Assembly (NCBI GenBank): GCA_045654245.1
Contig: JAZOMX010000045.1
Location: 1 to 5,279, forward strand
Length of the DNA stretch: 5,279 bases
From: UBA10677 sp045654245
GTDB taxonomy: Bacteria > Bacillota > Clostridia > Christensenellales > Pumilibacteraceae
Reading direction: 5' to 3'
Within the stretch, counting starts at the first letter, position 1. Every line of letters starts with the position of its first letter. This document shows positions 1 through 5,279 of the stretch, one piece after another. Under the pieces are notes generated by a model. It worked only from the letters and a program-made list of their open reading frames with translations, made no database searches and was not told the DNA's origin. The translations under genes were made by a program, and so were the position numbers.

Positions 1-1
1 T

Positions 2-1759
2 CGCATTTGCGTTGCTCGTTCTCAAAACGGCATTACCGATTGGGAACGCTCTACGCTTAATCCTATCGTTCAGCCGACCGTGGGCGAGTGGGACGAGAAC
101 GCTACCTATAAGCCGTCTGCGAAATGGGACGAGGAAGAAAAGGAGTGGCGAGGTTATAATAACGGTAGAAGAAAGAACAAACAGTATATCGGTTTTGCGA
201 CTTTTAACAAGCGTAATCTTTTCGAGGTCGAAGAACTTATAGCGTTCGTAGATAAGTTCAATTCCGCCGACGAAGAAACGGTAATCCAGTCCGTATCTAA
301 CGAGAAAGCGTACGACTTTTTGCACCGAAACGCACCTAGACTAGAATGTCCGGACGAGATAATAGAAGAAACTTTTGCTTTCCGCTCTTGGACGATTAGA
401 AAGCATATCAAGGAAACTTGCGACGGGCTTATGATGACCGAATTTTTGCCTCCCGTTAGTTGGTCGGGCGAGCATAATACGATAAACGCTGCGCTTTTCC
501 ACCACCTAAACGAATACCGTTGGTTCAAAAACGCTGACGAACTCGTTAGTTACGCTCTATTCTTTTTAACAAACAAGGGCGGTAACGCTTATAAGTATTT
601 TACACCTGCTCTTACGGCTATATGTCAATTTTTAGAGCATACGGGTAACGGCGATTTTATTAGAGAGAACACAGCCCTACTCGAAGAGTATTTCCTCGAG
701 TGGGAAAAACGACACGAGACGGATAACGGGCTTTACTGGTCGCTAGATAACTACGACGCTATGGAGTGGTCGATTAGCGGTTCTACCGTGCAAGAGGGCG
801 CGGATAAACTTTTCGACAAGTGGTCGAAAAATATGGAGAGCCAGCCTTTTACGGCAAAAGTGCTTAAAGGCTTACGCCCCACGCTTAACGCTTATATGTA
901 CGGCGACGCTATGACGCTAGCCTCAGTTTTTGAAAGCGTTGGCAACAAGGAAAAGGCGAGCGAATATAGAGAAAAAGCGGAAAAGATTAGGTCGCTCGTA
1001 AACGAAAAACTTTGGGACGGAGATTTCTATAAAGCGGTACATAGCGAGGATATAAATTCGCCCTTGTCGTGGCGTGATATTCGCCCCGAAATGAACGCAA
1101 GAGAACTAATAGGCTATAACCCGTGGATTTACTGCTTGCCCACCGCAGATAAGGCGACTATGTTTAAGTACCTCAAAGACGAAAAGGCGTTCAAGGGCAA
1201 AACGGGCTTTACCACCGCCGAGCAAAGCCACGAAAGATTTTTGTATCCTTTCCCCCACGAGTGCTTATGGAACGGCTACGTTTGGCCTTACGCAACCTCA
1301 CAAGCAATCGGAGCGGTAATATCGCTACTTAACAACTACGAGCAAAACGAGATTACCAACGCAGACCTATACGATTTTATTAAGACTTACGCAAATATGC
1401 ACTATATCGAGGACGAGAAAGGCAAGCGTAGTTTTATCGACGAGGTTATGCGCCCCGACGCTCTCGTTTGGTCTGCGAGAGAACACCTTAAAAACGCAAA
1501 CTGGAACGAAAGAAAGGGCGGTTACGAGCGAGGTAAGGACTATAACCACTCCACCTTTATCGACCTAGTTTTGCGTGGCCTTATCGGTATTGACGAAACG
1601 GCTCAATGCCTCGTAGTTAAGCCGAGAATTAAGGGCATTTGGAAATGGTTTAAGGTCGAAAACCTTTCCTTCCGTGGAAAAACCTATAATATCTACTACG
1701 ACGAGGACGGCACGAAATTCGGCAAAGGCGAAGGTCTCGTAGTCGAGTATATCTACTAA
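2..1759 (+). CDS. Glycoside hydrolase, GH43-like propeller tail fused to GH63/MGH1-like barrel (5' partial)
   Basis: The frame is open from base 2 to the TAA at 1757-1759, giving 585 visible residues; the true start lies before the window. Residues 1-73 resemble the end of a GH43/GH32-type five-bladed beta-propeller: a 'DWER..LNPIVQP' strand, then GEWD...YKPSAKWD, then YNNGR and an IGFATF strand. After a linker, residues of about 117-520 look like an (alpha/alpha)6 barrel of the GH63/mannosylglycerate-hydrolase-like group, with TEFLPPVSW (146-154), GLYWSLDNYDAMEWSISGS (243-261, where the acidic residues are candidate general acids), LWNGYVWPYATSQ (422-434) and YNHSTFIDLVLRGLIGI (514-530). The last 50 residues resemble the small beta domain that ends such proteins (KPRIKGIWKWF, NIYYDEDGTKFGKGEGL). 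It probably hydrolyses an oligosaccharide. Neither substrate nor location can be read, because the N-terminus and any signal peptide are missing. Family recognition is from remembered motifs; the catalytic residues are inferred. Confidence 0.8.
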   Translation, partial: RICVARSQNGITDWERSTLNPIVQPTVGEWDENATYKPSAKWDEEEKEWRGYNNGRRKNKQYIGFATFNKRNLFEVEELIAFVDKFNSADEETVIQSVSNEKAYDFLHRNAPRLECPDEIIEETFAFRSWTIRKHIKETCDGLMMTEFLPPVSWSGEHNTINAALFHHLNEYRWFKNADELVSYALFFLTNKGGNAYKYFTPALTAICQFLEHTGNGDFIRENTALLEEYFLEWEKRHETDNGLYWSLDNYDAMEWSISGSTVQEGADKLFDKWSKNMESQPFTAKVLKGLRPTLNAYMYGDAMTLASVFESVGNKEKASEYREKAEKIRSLVNEKLWDGDFYKAVHSEDINSPLSWRDIRPEMNARELIGYNPWIYCLPTADKATMFKYLKDEKAFKGKTGFTTAEQSHERFLYPFPHECLWNGYVWPYATSQAIGAVISLLNNYEQNEITNADLYDFIKTYANMHYIEDEKGKRSFIDEVMRPDALVWSAREHLKNANWNERKGGYERGKDYNHSTFIDLVLRGLIGIDETAQCLVVKPRIKGIWKWFKVENLSFRGKTYNIYYDEDGTKFGKGEGLVVEYIY

Positions 1760-1765
1760 TAATTA

Positions 1766-1807
1766 AGAGCAAGCATAAAAGAGTTTTCTTTTGCGCTTGT
1801 TCTTTTT
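1766..1807 (+). terminator. Rho-independent terminator of the glycoside hydrolase gene
   Basis: The arms 1766-1781 and 1788-1803 pair over 16 positions, with one mismatch (A1775/C1794) and two G-U wobbles, around a 6-nt loop (1782-1787). The tail continues as T at 1803-1807. It starts 7 nt after the hydrolase stop, so the hydrolase transcript very likely ends here and does not read into the dehydrogenase gene. Confidence 0.9.
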
Positions 1808-1843
1808 ATAATCAATAAAAAAATAGCGAATGGCTTAAAACGG

Positions 1844-1872
1844 TTGTACTTTATCTTACTTTGTGTTATAAT
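1844..1872 (+). promoter_or_regulatory. Sigma-A type extended -10 promoter for the Fe-ADH gene
   Basis: A -35 box TTGTAC (1844-1849) is separated by exactly 17 nt from a perfect -10 TATAAT (1867-1872), with TG at 1864-1865 forming an extended -10. Transcription would begin near 1879, leaving a leader of about 30 nt that contains AAGGAG (1896-1901), 9 nt before the ATG at 1911. The leader is too short for a riboswitch, and I see no operator-like palindrome. Expression may therefore be strong and not obviously regulated at this site. Confidence 0.88.
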
Positions 1873-1910
1873 ATAACCAATAAACCTTTTATTTCAAGGA
1901 GAAAAATACT

Positions 1911-3059
1911 ATGAGAATGATTCTTAATGAAACCAGTTACTTTGGTGCAGGTTGCAGAAAAGAACTCGCTGGCGAAATGGCGAGAAGAGGCTTTAAGAAA
2001 GCGTTCGTTGTGTCTGATAACGACCTCGTTAAATTCGGCGTAGCAAAATTCGTTACCGACGAACTCGACGCTATGAAAGCAGAATATATTCTTTTTAGCG
2101 ACGTAAAAGCAAACCCCACGATTAACAACGTTCAATCCGCTTACGCTCAATTTAAGGCGTTCGCGCCCGACGTTATTATCGCTATCGGTGGTGGCTCGGT
2201 AATCGATACCGCTAAAGCAGTAGGCATTATCGCAACCAACCCTGATTTCTACGACGTAAAATCGCTTGAGGGTGTAGCGGACACCAAGAATAAGTCTTTT
2301 CCCTTAATCGCTTTCGCTACGACTGCGGGAACGGCTGCTGAAGTTACGATTAACTACGTTATTACCGACGAAGAGGCAGGCAGAAAACTCGTTTGCGTTG
2401 ACCCCAACGATATTCCTATGATTGCTTTCAACGACGCTGATATGATGAAGAGTATGCCTAAGGGACTTACCGCTGCTACCGGTATGGACGCTCTTACCCA
2501 CGCAATCGAGGGCTACATCACCAAGGGCGCTCAACCCCTTTCCGACCTCCTTTGCTGGAACTCGATTAAGTTTATCGCTGATAACCTCGAAAACGCTGTT
2601 AAGGACGGCGCTAACGCAGAGGCTAGAGAGGGTATGGCTCTCGGCTCTTACGTTGCTGGTATGGCGTTCTCCAACGTTGGTCTTGGTATCGTTCACTCGA
2701 TGCCTCACCCCCTCGGCGCAAGATTCGATATCGCTCACGGCGTTGCAAACGCGCTCTTGCTCCCCTACGTTATGGAGTACAATATGGCGTCTAGCAAGGC
2801 TAAGTACGCTGATATCGCTCGTGCTATGGGCGTTTGCGTAAAGGATATGGACGCTGATACCGCCGCTAAGTCTGCTATCGACGCGGTAGTAAAACTAAGC
2901 AAGGCTATCGGTATTCCCCAGCATCTTAGCGAAATCGGCATTAAAGAGAGCGACCTCGAAATGCTCGCTAAAGACGCTATTATCGACCCCTGCACGGGTG
3001 GTAACCCCGCCGACGTTACGGTTGACGATATCCTCGCAATCTACAAAAAGGCTCTTTAA
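1911..3059 (+). CDS. fucO: Iron-dependent alcohol dehydrogenase, probable lactaldehyde reductase (FucO type)
   Basis: A complete 382-residue group III (iron-containing) alcohol dehydrogenase, close to the 382-383 residues of E. coli FucO, which interconverts L-lactaldehyde and L-1,2-propanediol using NAD(H) during anaerobic fucose or rhamnose use. The N-terminal Rossmann-like half carries GGGS (93-96), NPT (68-70) and TTAGTAAEVT (137-146). Asp36 matches the position that favours NAD over NADP in FucO. The helical half supplies the metal ligands Asp193, His197, His262 and His276, in GMDALTHAIEG and GIVHSMPHPLGA...HGVANA. The opening RMILNET and the stretch VTINYVITDEE look specifically FucO-like rather than like butanol or 1,3-propanediol dehydrogenases. 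It is a cytoplasmic enzyme. The ATG follows AAGGAG with a 9-nt gap. The gene has its own promoter and terminator and no fuc or rha genes beside it, so the exact physiological substrate is inferred. Confidence 0.9.
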   Translation: MRMILNETSYFGAGCRKELAGEMARRGFKKAFVVSDNDLVKFGVAKFVTDELDAMKAEYILFSDVKANPTINNVQSAYAQFKAFAPDVIIAIGGGSVIDTAKAVGIIATNPDFYDVKSLEGVADTKNKSFPLIAFATTAGTAAEVTINYVITDEEAGRKLVCVDPNDIPMIAFNDADMMKSMPKGLTAATGMDALTHAIEGYITKGAQPLSDLLCWNSIKFIADNLENAVKDGANAEAREGMALGSYVAGMAFSNVGLGIVHSMPHPLGARFDIAHGVANALLLPYVMEYNMASSKAKYADIARAMGVCVKDMDADTAAKSAIDAVVKLSKAIGIPQHLSEIGIKESDLEMLAKDAIIDPCTGGNPADVTVDDILAIYKKAL

Positions 3060-3081
3060 TCGTCCTTAGAAAGAATATTAA

Positions 3082-3117
3082 AAAATTCCGTTTATGCTAT
3101 TGCGTAGGCGGAATTTT
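3082..3117 (+). terminator. Hairpin terminator after the Fe-ADH gene, probably bidirectional
   Basis: The arms 3082-3097 and 3102-3117 pair over 16 bp (AAAATTCCG with CGGAATTTT at the base, three G-U wobbles higher up) around a 4-nt loop TATT. On the plus strand the U-run is the end of the 3' arm (TTTTGTGTT). On the minus strand the stem is followed by a longer run, because 3080-3085 is six A. It could therefore also stop leftward transcription. The plus-strand tail is weaker than that of the other two terminators here. Confidence 0.75.
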
Positions 3118-3127
3118 GTGTTATAAT
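3100..3127 (+). promoter_or_regulatory. Extended -10 promoter for the GNAT gene, nested in the terminator hairpin
   Basis: A perfect TATAAT (3122-3127) is preceded by TG at 3119-3120. A weak -35, TTGCGT (3100-3105), lies 16 nt upstream, inside the loop and 3' arm of the preceding terminator. The 13-base string TTGTGTTATAATA around the -10 is identical to that of the dehydrogenase promoter at 1861-1873, which strengthens the call. Transcription would start at about 3133-3135, right at the ribosome binding site, so the leader would be only about 15 nt. Confidence 0.75.
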
Positions 3128-3133
3128 AGGGTT

Positions 3134-3139
3134 AAGGAG
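3134..3139 (+). promoter_or_regulatory. Ribosome binding site that fixes the GNAT start
   Basis: AAGGAG sits 9 nt before the ATG at 3149-3151, the same motif and spacing as in the dehydrogenase gene. The frame is open further upstream to a TTG at 3116, but that codon lies in the promoter, before the expected transcript start, so ATG 3149 is the real start. Confidence 0.9.
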
Positions 3140-3148
3140 AAAGAAAAA

Positions 3149-3646
3149 ATGGCTAGTTTCGTTAGAGTTGAAGAAAAAGATTTTACGTGCTTAGGAGAAA
3201 TGGCGAAAAAGTGTTGGCATTGTGCTTTCGATAACTTGATAGGTCCTGCGCAAGCAGATTATATGATTGAGCGATTTCAATCCCCCTCGGCTTTCTTGCG
3301 CCAAACTACGAGCGAGTATTACGAGTATTACTTCGTCGTGGACGACGGCGAGGTCGTAGGCTATACCGCGATTGCGAATAGACCTGACGAGGACAGATTG
3401 TTTTTGTCTAAACTCTACCTCTTACCCGAGTTTAAGGGCAAAGGCTACGCCGTAAAGGCTTTGGAGTTTATCGCAGACAAAGCGAAAGAGTACGGAAAAC
3501 TCGCCGTTTATTTGACGGTTAATAAGGGAAATGCTCGCGCAATCGCCGTTTACGAGAAGTTCGGTTTCAAGCAAATCGACGCCGTCGTTACCGATATCGG
3601 ACACGGTTTCGTTATGGACGACTTTATTTATCAACTTTCCCTCTAA
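3149..3646 (+). CDS. GNAT family N-acetyltransferase
   Basis: A complete 165-residue protein of the usual size for a single GNAT domain, which moves an acetyl group from acetyl-CoA to an amine of a small molecule or protein. A central strand YYFVVDDGEVVGYTAIA (60-76) leads to LFLSKLYLLPEFKGKGYAVKAL (85-106), whose KGKGYA (96-101) fits the pyrophosphate-binding loop Q/R-x-x-G-x-G/A with Lys in the first place. Motif B follows as LTVNKGNARAIAVYEKFGFK (122-141), with Asn128 and Tyr135 at the conserved places. The ending GHGFVMDDFIYQL (151-163) resembles a subgroup of GNATs common in Clostridia. There is no signal peptide or membrane segment, so it is cytoplasmic. Its substrate cannot be told from sequence. 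It stands alone: promoter inside the preceding terminator, no clear terminator of its own, and the tRNA-Ser promoter starts 28 nt after its stop. Confidence 0.88.
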   Translation: MASFVRVEEKDFTCLGEMAKKCWHCAFDNLIGPAQADYMIERFQSPSAFLRQTTSEYYEYYFVVDDGEVVGYTAIANRPDEDRLFLSKLYLLPEFKGKGYAVKALEFIADKAKEYGKLAVYLTVNKGNARAIAVYEKFGFKQIDAVVTDIGHGFVMDDFIYQLSL

Positions 3647-3673
3647 GAAAAATAACATATTTGCGTAAATCAT

Positions 3674-3702
3674 TTGACAAAAATGCGCCGTTGTGCTATA
3701 AA
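3674..3702 (+). promoter_or_regulatory. Promoter of tRNA-Ser
   Basis: A consensus -35 TTGACA (3674-3679), a 17-nt spacer and -10 TATAAA (3697-3702), with TG at 3694-3695 for an extended -10. The tRNA begins at 3717, so the transcript would start within a few bases of 3709, leaving a very short 5' leader for RNase P to remove. This is the closest to consensus of the three promoters in the window, as expected for a stable RNA gene. Confidence 0.88.
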
Positions 3703-3716
3703 TAAATGGCTGTCGT

Positions 3717-3807
3717 GGAGAGATGGCAGAGCGGTTGAATGCGCACGATTCGAAATCGTGTTATGGCTGATACCCATACAAGGGTTCAAATCCCTTTCTC
3801 TCCGCCA
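3717..3807 (+). tRNA. tRNA-Ser (anticodon CGA)
   Basis: A 91-nt class II tRNA. The acceptor arms GGAGAGA (3717-3723) and TCTCTCC (3797-3803) pair fully; discriminator G3804 and encoded CCA (3805-3807) follow. The D stem is GCA/TGC. The anticodon stem CACGA/TCGTG holds the loop TTCGAAA with anticodon CGA at 3751-3753, reading UCG. The long variable arm has a 5-bp stem TATGG/CCATA (3762-3766/3774-3778), typical of tRNA-Ser. The T arm is AAGGG, loop TTCAAAT, CCCTT. All stems are intact, so the gene should be functional even though the minus-strand recombinase frame ends inside it. Confidence 0.96.
3786..3807. other. Candidate attachment-site region in the tRNA-Ser 3' end
   Basis: The 3' half of the T arm, the acceptor arm and CCA of tRNA-Ser are shared with the last seven codons and stop of the recombinase. 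tRNA 3' ends are classic integration targets because insertion of an identical copy restores the tRNA. That use is best known for tyrosine integrases and is less usual for serine ones. The crossover point and the matching repeat at the other end cannot be seen here, so the position is only approximate. Confidence 0.35.
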
Positions 3808-5279
3808 AGAGCAACTCGTTTGAACTTTTTACGTTCAGACGAGTTTTCTTTTATTTCTTCAAGGTTTTTGCCACCTTCAATTTCCTTTAACTGCTTTTTG
3901 TTAAGGCGTTTAGTTTCTCTATCGTTTGAGTTATAGAGAATAATTACCTTATCATCATACAAAATAACACGGTTTATAAACGAGTTGAAGAACTCGTTTT
4001 TTTCTTCGCCTTTTTCGTATTTCATATAGGCAAAATAGGTTAAAAATTTCTTAACTTCGTTAGGTTGTAAAGGTTTAACTTGTCTTGCTTCTTCAACGGC
4101 TATCTTGTTTTCAAGGTCGGATTGACTTGCTTCAAGGTTTAGTAAGCGGTCTTTTGTCGTCTTTGTAAAGATGCCGTTTTCTATTGCCGTCATAATACTA
4201 TTGATTGACTTATTTACTTCTTTAAGTTCCTTTTGTAGCGATAATAAAACGGTTGGCATAGAAAGTTCTGCGTTGAACTTATCTGCAACAAGTTTAGCAA
4301 TTTTATCTATAACCTTTGGGCGTAGCACGTATTTTATAGTCGCTTCAAACACAAGCGTTTCAATAAAATCTTGGCTAACGTTTTTCTTGTGGCAGTCATT
4401 TGGGTTAAGTTTCTTGCCGTAGCACTTATAGTAATGGTAAACACGTCCCGTTTTGCTCGTGCCTGTTTCTGCGGTAATTGCCGACTCGCAATACCCACAA
4501 AAGAGTTTTCCGCTCAAAATGTAAGGTTGTTCATCATAGTTTTTTCTTTGTTTATGCTTATGTAAATCCATAATTAAATTACACTCCCTAAATAAATTTT
4601 CGTCCACGATAGGTGGAATTACGTTTGTATAGACTTTTCCGTCCACGTTTACAATGCCCATATACTTTTCGTTTCGTATAATACGGGCAAGTTGGCTCAT
4701 TGAAAACTTTTTGCCTGACTTGGTTTTAATACCCGATGCGTTAAGGCGGGCTATAATATCTTTGGCTTTTTCGCCGTTTCGGTATCTTGTAAAAATATCT
4801 CTAACTACTGTTGCTTCAAGTGGGTTAATCGTCCACTTCTTATCAACGGTGTCGTAGCCTAAAAGTCCGTGACCGCCTATAAAATTGCCTTTTATAAGGC
4901 TTTCTTTAATGCCACGTTTGACTTTTTGAGAAAGTTCGGCGGAGTAGTACTCCGCCATACTCTCAAGCATACCTTCAACGAGTATTCCGCTTGCATCGTC
5001 GGTAATGTTTTCTTTTGCAGACAAAACTCTTACGCCGTTTTTCTTTAATTTTGCTTTGTAGTTAGCACTGTCATAACGATTACGAGCAAAACGGTCTAAT
5101 TGATAAACCAAAACGTACTCAAAGTTCTTTTTCTTACTATCTTCAATCATTTTAAGAAACTGTGGACGTTTATCTGACGTTCCCGTTAAAGCCCTATCTA
5201 TGTACTCGCCAACAATTGTAATGTCGCTTCGCTTTGCAAAATCGTAGCACTCACGTAGTTGACCTTCAATAGATTGCTC
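3786..5279 (-). CDS. Large serine recombinase (site-specific integrase), N-terminus beyond window
   Basis: The minus-strand frame is open from 5279 to the TGA at 3788-3786, giving 497 visible residues. Residues 1-130 are a resolvase-type catalytic domain, beginning at EQSIEGQLRE, with VGEYIDRALTGTSDKRPQF and LDRFARNRYDS (61-71). The catalytic Ser motif lies just off the window, probably about 20 residues away. A Recombinase domain follows (about 140-240; LLGYDTVDKKWTINPLEA, IIRNEKYMGI). Next is a zinc ribbon with Cys261, Cys264, Cys286 and Cys296, then a coiled-coil-like segment (about 343-401) and a lysine/glutamate-rich tail. This is the layout of phage and conjugative-element integrases that recombine attP with attB. 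The ATG at 5148-5150 is internal, because family motifs continue upstream of it. The tail is encoded by the complement of the tRNA terminator and tRNA 3' end. The gene runs convergently to the tRNA; no leftward terminator is evident before the hairpin at 3082-3117. Confidence 0.93.
   Translation of the reverse strand, partial: EQSIEGQLRECYDFAKRSDITIVGEYIDRALTGTSDKRPQFLKMIEDSKKKNFEYVLVYQLDRFARNRYDSANYKAKLKKNGVRVLSAKENITDDASGILVEGMLESMAEYYSAELSQKVKRGIKESLIKGNFIGGHGLLGYDTVDKKWTINPLEATVVRDIFTRYRNGEKAKDIIARLNASGIKTKSGKKFSMSQLARIIRNEKYMGIVNVDGKVYTNVIPPIVDENLFRECNLIMDLHKHKQRKNYDEQPYILSGKLFCGYCESAITAETGTSKTGRVYHYYKCYGKKLNPNDCHKKNVSQDFIETLVFEATIKYVLRPKVIDKIAKLVADKFNAELSMPTVLLSLQKELKEVNKSINSIMTAIENGIFTKTTKDRLLNLEASQSDLENKIAVEEARQVKPLQPNEVKKFLTYFAYMKYEKGEEKNEFFNSFINRVILYDDKVIILYNSNDRETKRLNKKQLKEIEGGKNLEEIKENSSERKKFKRVALGGEKGI
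3813..3852 (+). terminator. Rho-independent terminator of tRNA-Ser
   Basis: The arms 3813-3825 and 3833-3845 pair over 13 bp with a single G-U wobble around a 7-nt loop (3826-3832). A T-rich tail TTCTTTTA follows (T3846-T3847, C, T3849-T3852). It begins 5 nt after the tRNA CCA end. The same bases are coding on the minus strand, where they specify residues near the recombinase C-terminus. On the minus strand the hairpin is followed by GCTCTTGG, not a U-run, so it should not terminate the recombinase transcript. Confidence 0.88.

Larger units (their letters stand above)
3786..5279. mobile_element. Edge of a putative integrative element at the tRNA-Ser 3' end
   Basis: A large serine recombinase lies directly against the 3' end of an intact tRNA gene and runs towards it, the position expected of an integrase at one end of an integrated phage, ICE or genomic island. 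Spot counts suggest a shift to lower GC inside the recombinase (33 of 60 at 2161-2220 in the dehydrogenase, 18 of 60 at 4201-4260), though other stretches overlap. Only this gene of the element is visible. The second attachment site and the cargo would be beyond 5279. Element identity and the exact boundary are inferred. Confidence 0.5.

Noticed and set aside
80..82. GTG as the start of the glycoside hydrolase
   Set aside because: The frame is open and family-like upstream to base 2 and no ribosome binding site precedes 80, so the gene simply enters from outside the window.
154..528. Minus-strand open frame inside the glycoside hydrolase, and similar frames opposite the dehydrogenase
   Set aside because: They lie fully opposite strongly supported coding sequence, show no recognisable domain and have no ribosome binding site I can see. 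They are shadows of codon bias on the other strand.
1808..1910. Possible riboswitch or operator upstream of the dehydrogenase gene
   Set aside because: The predicted leader is only about 30 nt and no palindrome or conserved aptamer-like pairing is visible around the promoter.
3659..3670. ATTTGCGTAAAT, a possible hairpin after the GNAT gene
   Set aside because: Only four base pairs with no GC pair, and no plus-strand U-run. Too weak to call a terminator.
3739..3936. Plus-strand open frame starting in tRNA-Ser and running over its terminator
   Set aside because: It overlaps a clear tRNA and terminator and is antisense to the recombinase, with no ribosome binding site.
5148..5150. ATG as the start of the recombinase
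   Set aside because: The 43 codons upstream, in frame, encode the typical serine recombinase stretch from SIEGQL to the TSDKRPQF region, so the start lies beyond 5279.
1..5279. CRISPR array, insertion sequence or defence system
   Set aside because: I saw no regularly spaced repeats, no transposase and no recognisable defence genes. The only mobile-element protein is the serine recombinase.

Overview
The window looks like chromosomal DNA from a low-to-moderate GC, Gram-positive-type anaerobe, most likely an uncultured member of the Clostridia. I infer this from the strong AAGGAG ribosome binding sites 9 nt before ATG starts, sigma-A type promoters with extended -10 boxes, AT-rich intergenic gaps with hairpin and U-tract terminators, a tRNA gene with encoded CCA, and the protein families present. 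The species cannot be named from the sequence.

Layout. Positions 2-1759 (+) hold the 3' part of a large glycoside hydrolase. The visible protein is the tail of a GH43/GH32-type beta-propeller joined in frame to a GH63/MGH1-like (alpha/alpha)6 barrel and a short C-terminal beta domain. A strong terminator follows at 1766-1807. Positions 1911-3059 (+) encode an iron-dependent alcohol dehydrogenase of the lactaldehyde reductase (FucO) type, with its own promoter. Positions 3082-3117 form a 16-bp hairpin terminator whose loop and 3' arm also carry the promoter of the next gene, a GNAT acetyltransferase (3149-3646, +). A tRNA-Ser(CGA) gene follows at 3717-3807, with a near-consensus promoter and a 13-bp hairpin terminator.

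From 5279 back to 3786 on the minus strand runs a large serine recombinase, cut at its N-terminus by the window edge. Its stop codon lies inside the T-loop of the tRNA gene, so its last codons are the complement of the tRNA 3' end and of the tRNA terminator. This most likely marks the edge of an integrative element placed at the 3' end of tRNA-Ser; the rest of the element would lie beyond 5279.

How the parts relate. Each plus-strand gene after the hydrolase has its own promoter, so this is a row of single-gene units rather than an operon. The hydrolase and the lactaldehyde reductase both fit a saccharolytic, fermentative lifestyle (fucose or rhamnose to 1,2-propanediol is the known FucO role), but nothing in the window ties them to one pathway. 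The recombinase is AT-richer in spot counts and runs convergently, consistent with later acquisition. I see no clearly new multi-gene system. The most interesting structure is the recombinase-tRNA-terminator overlap.
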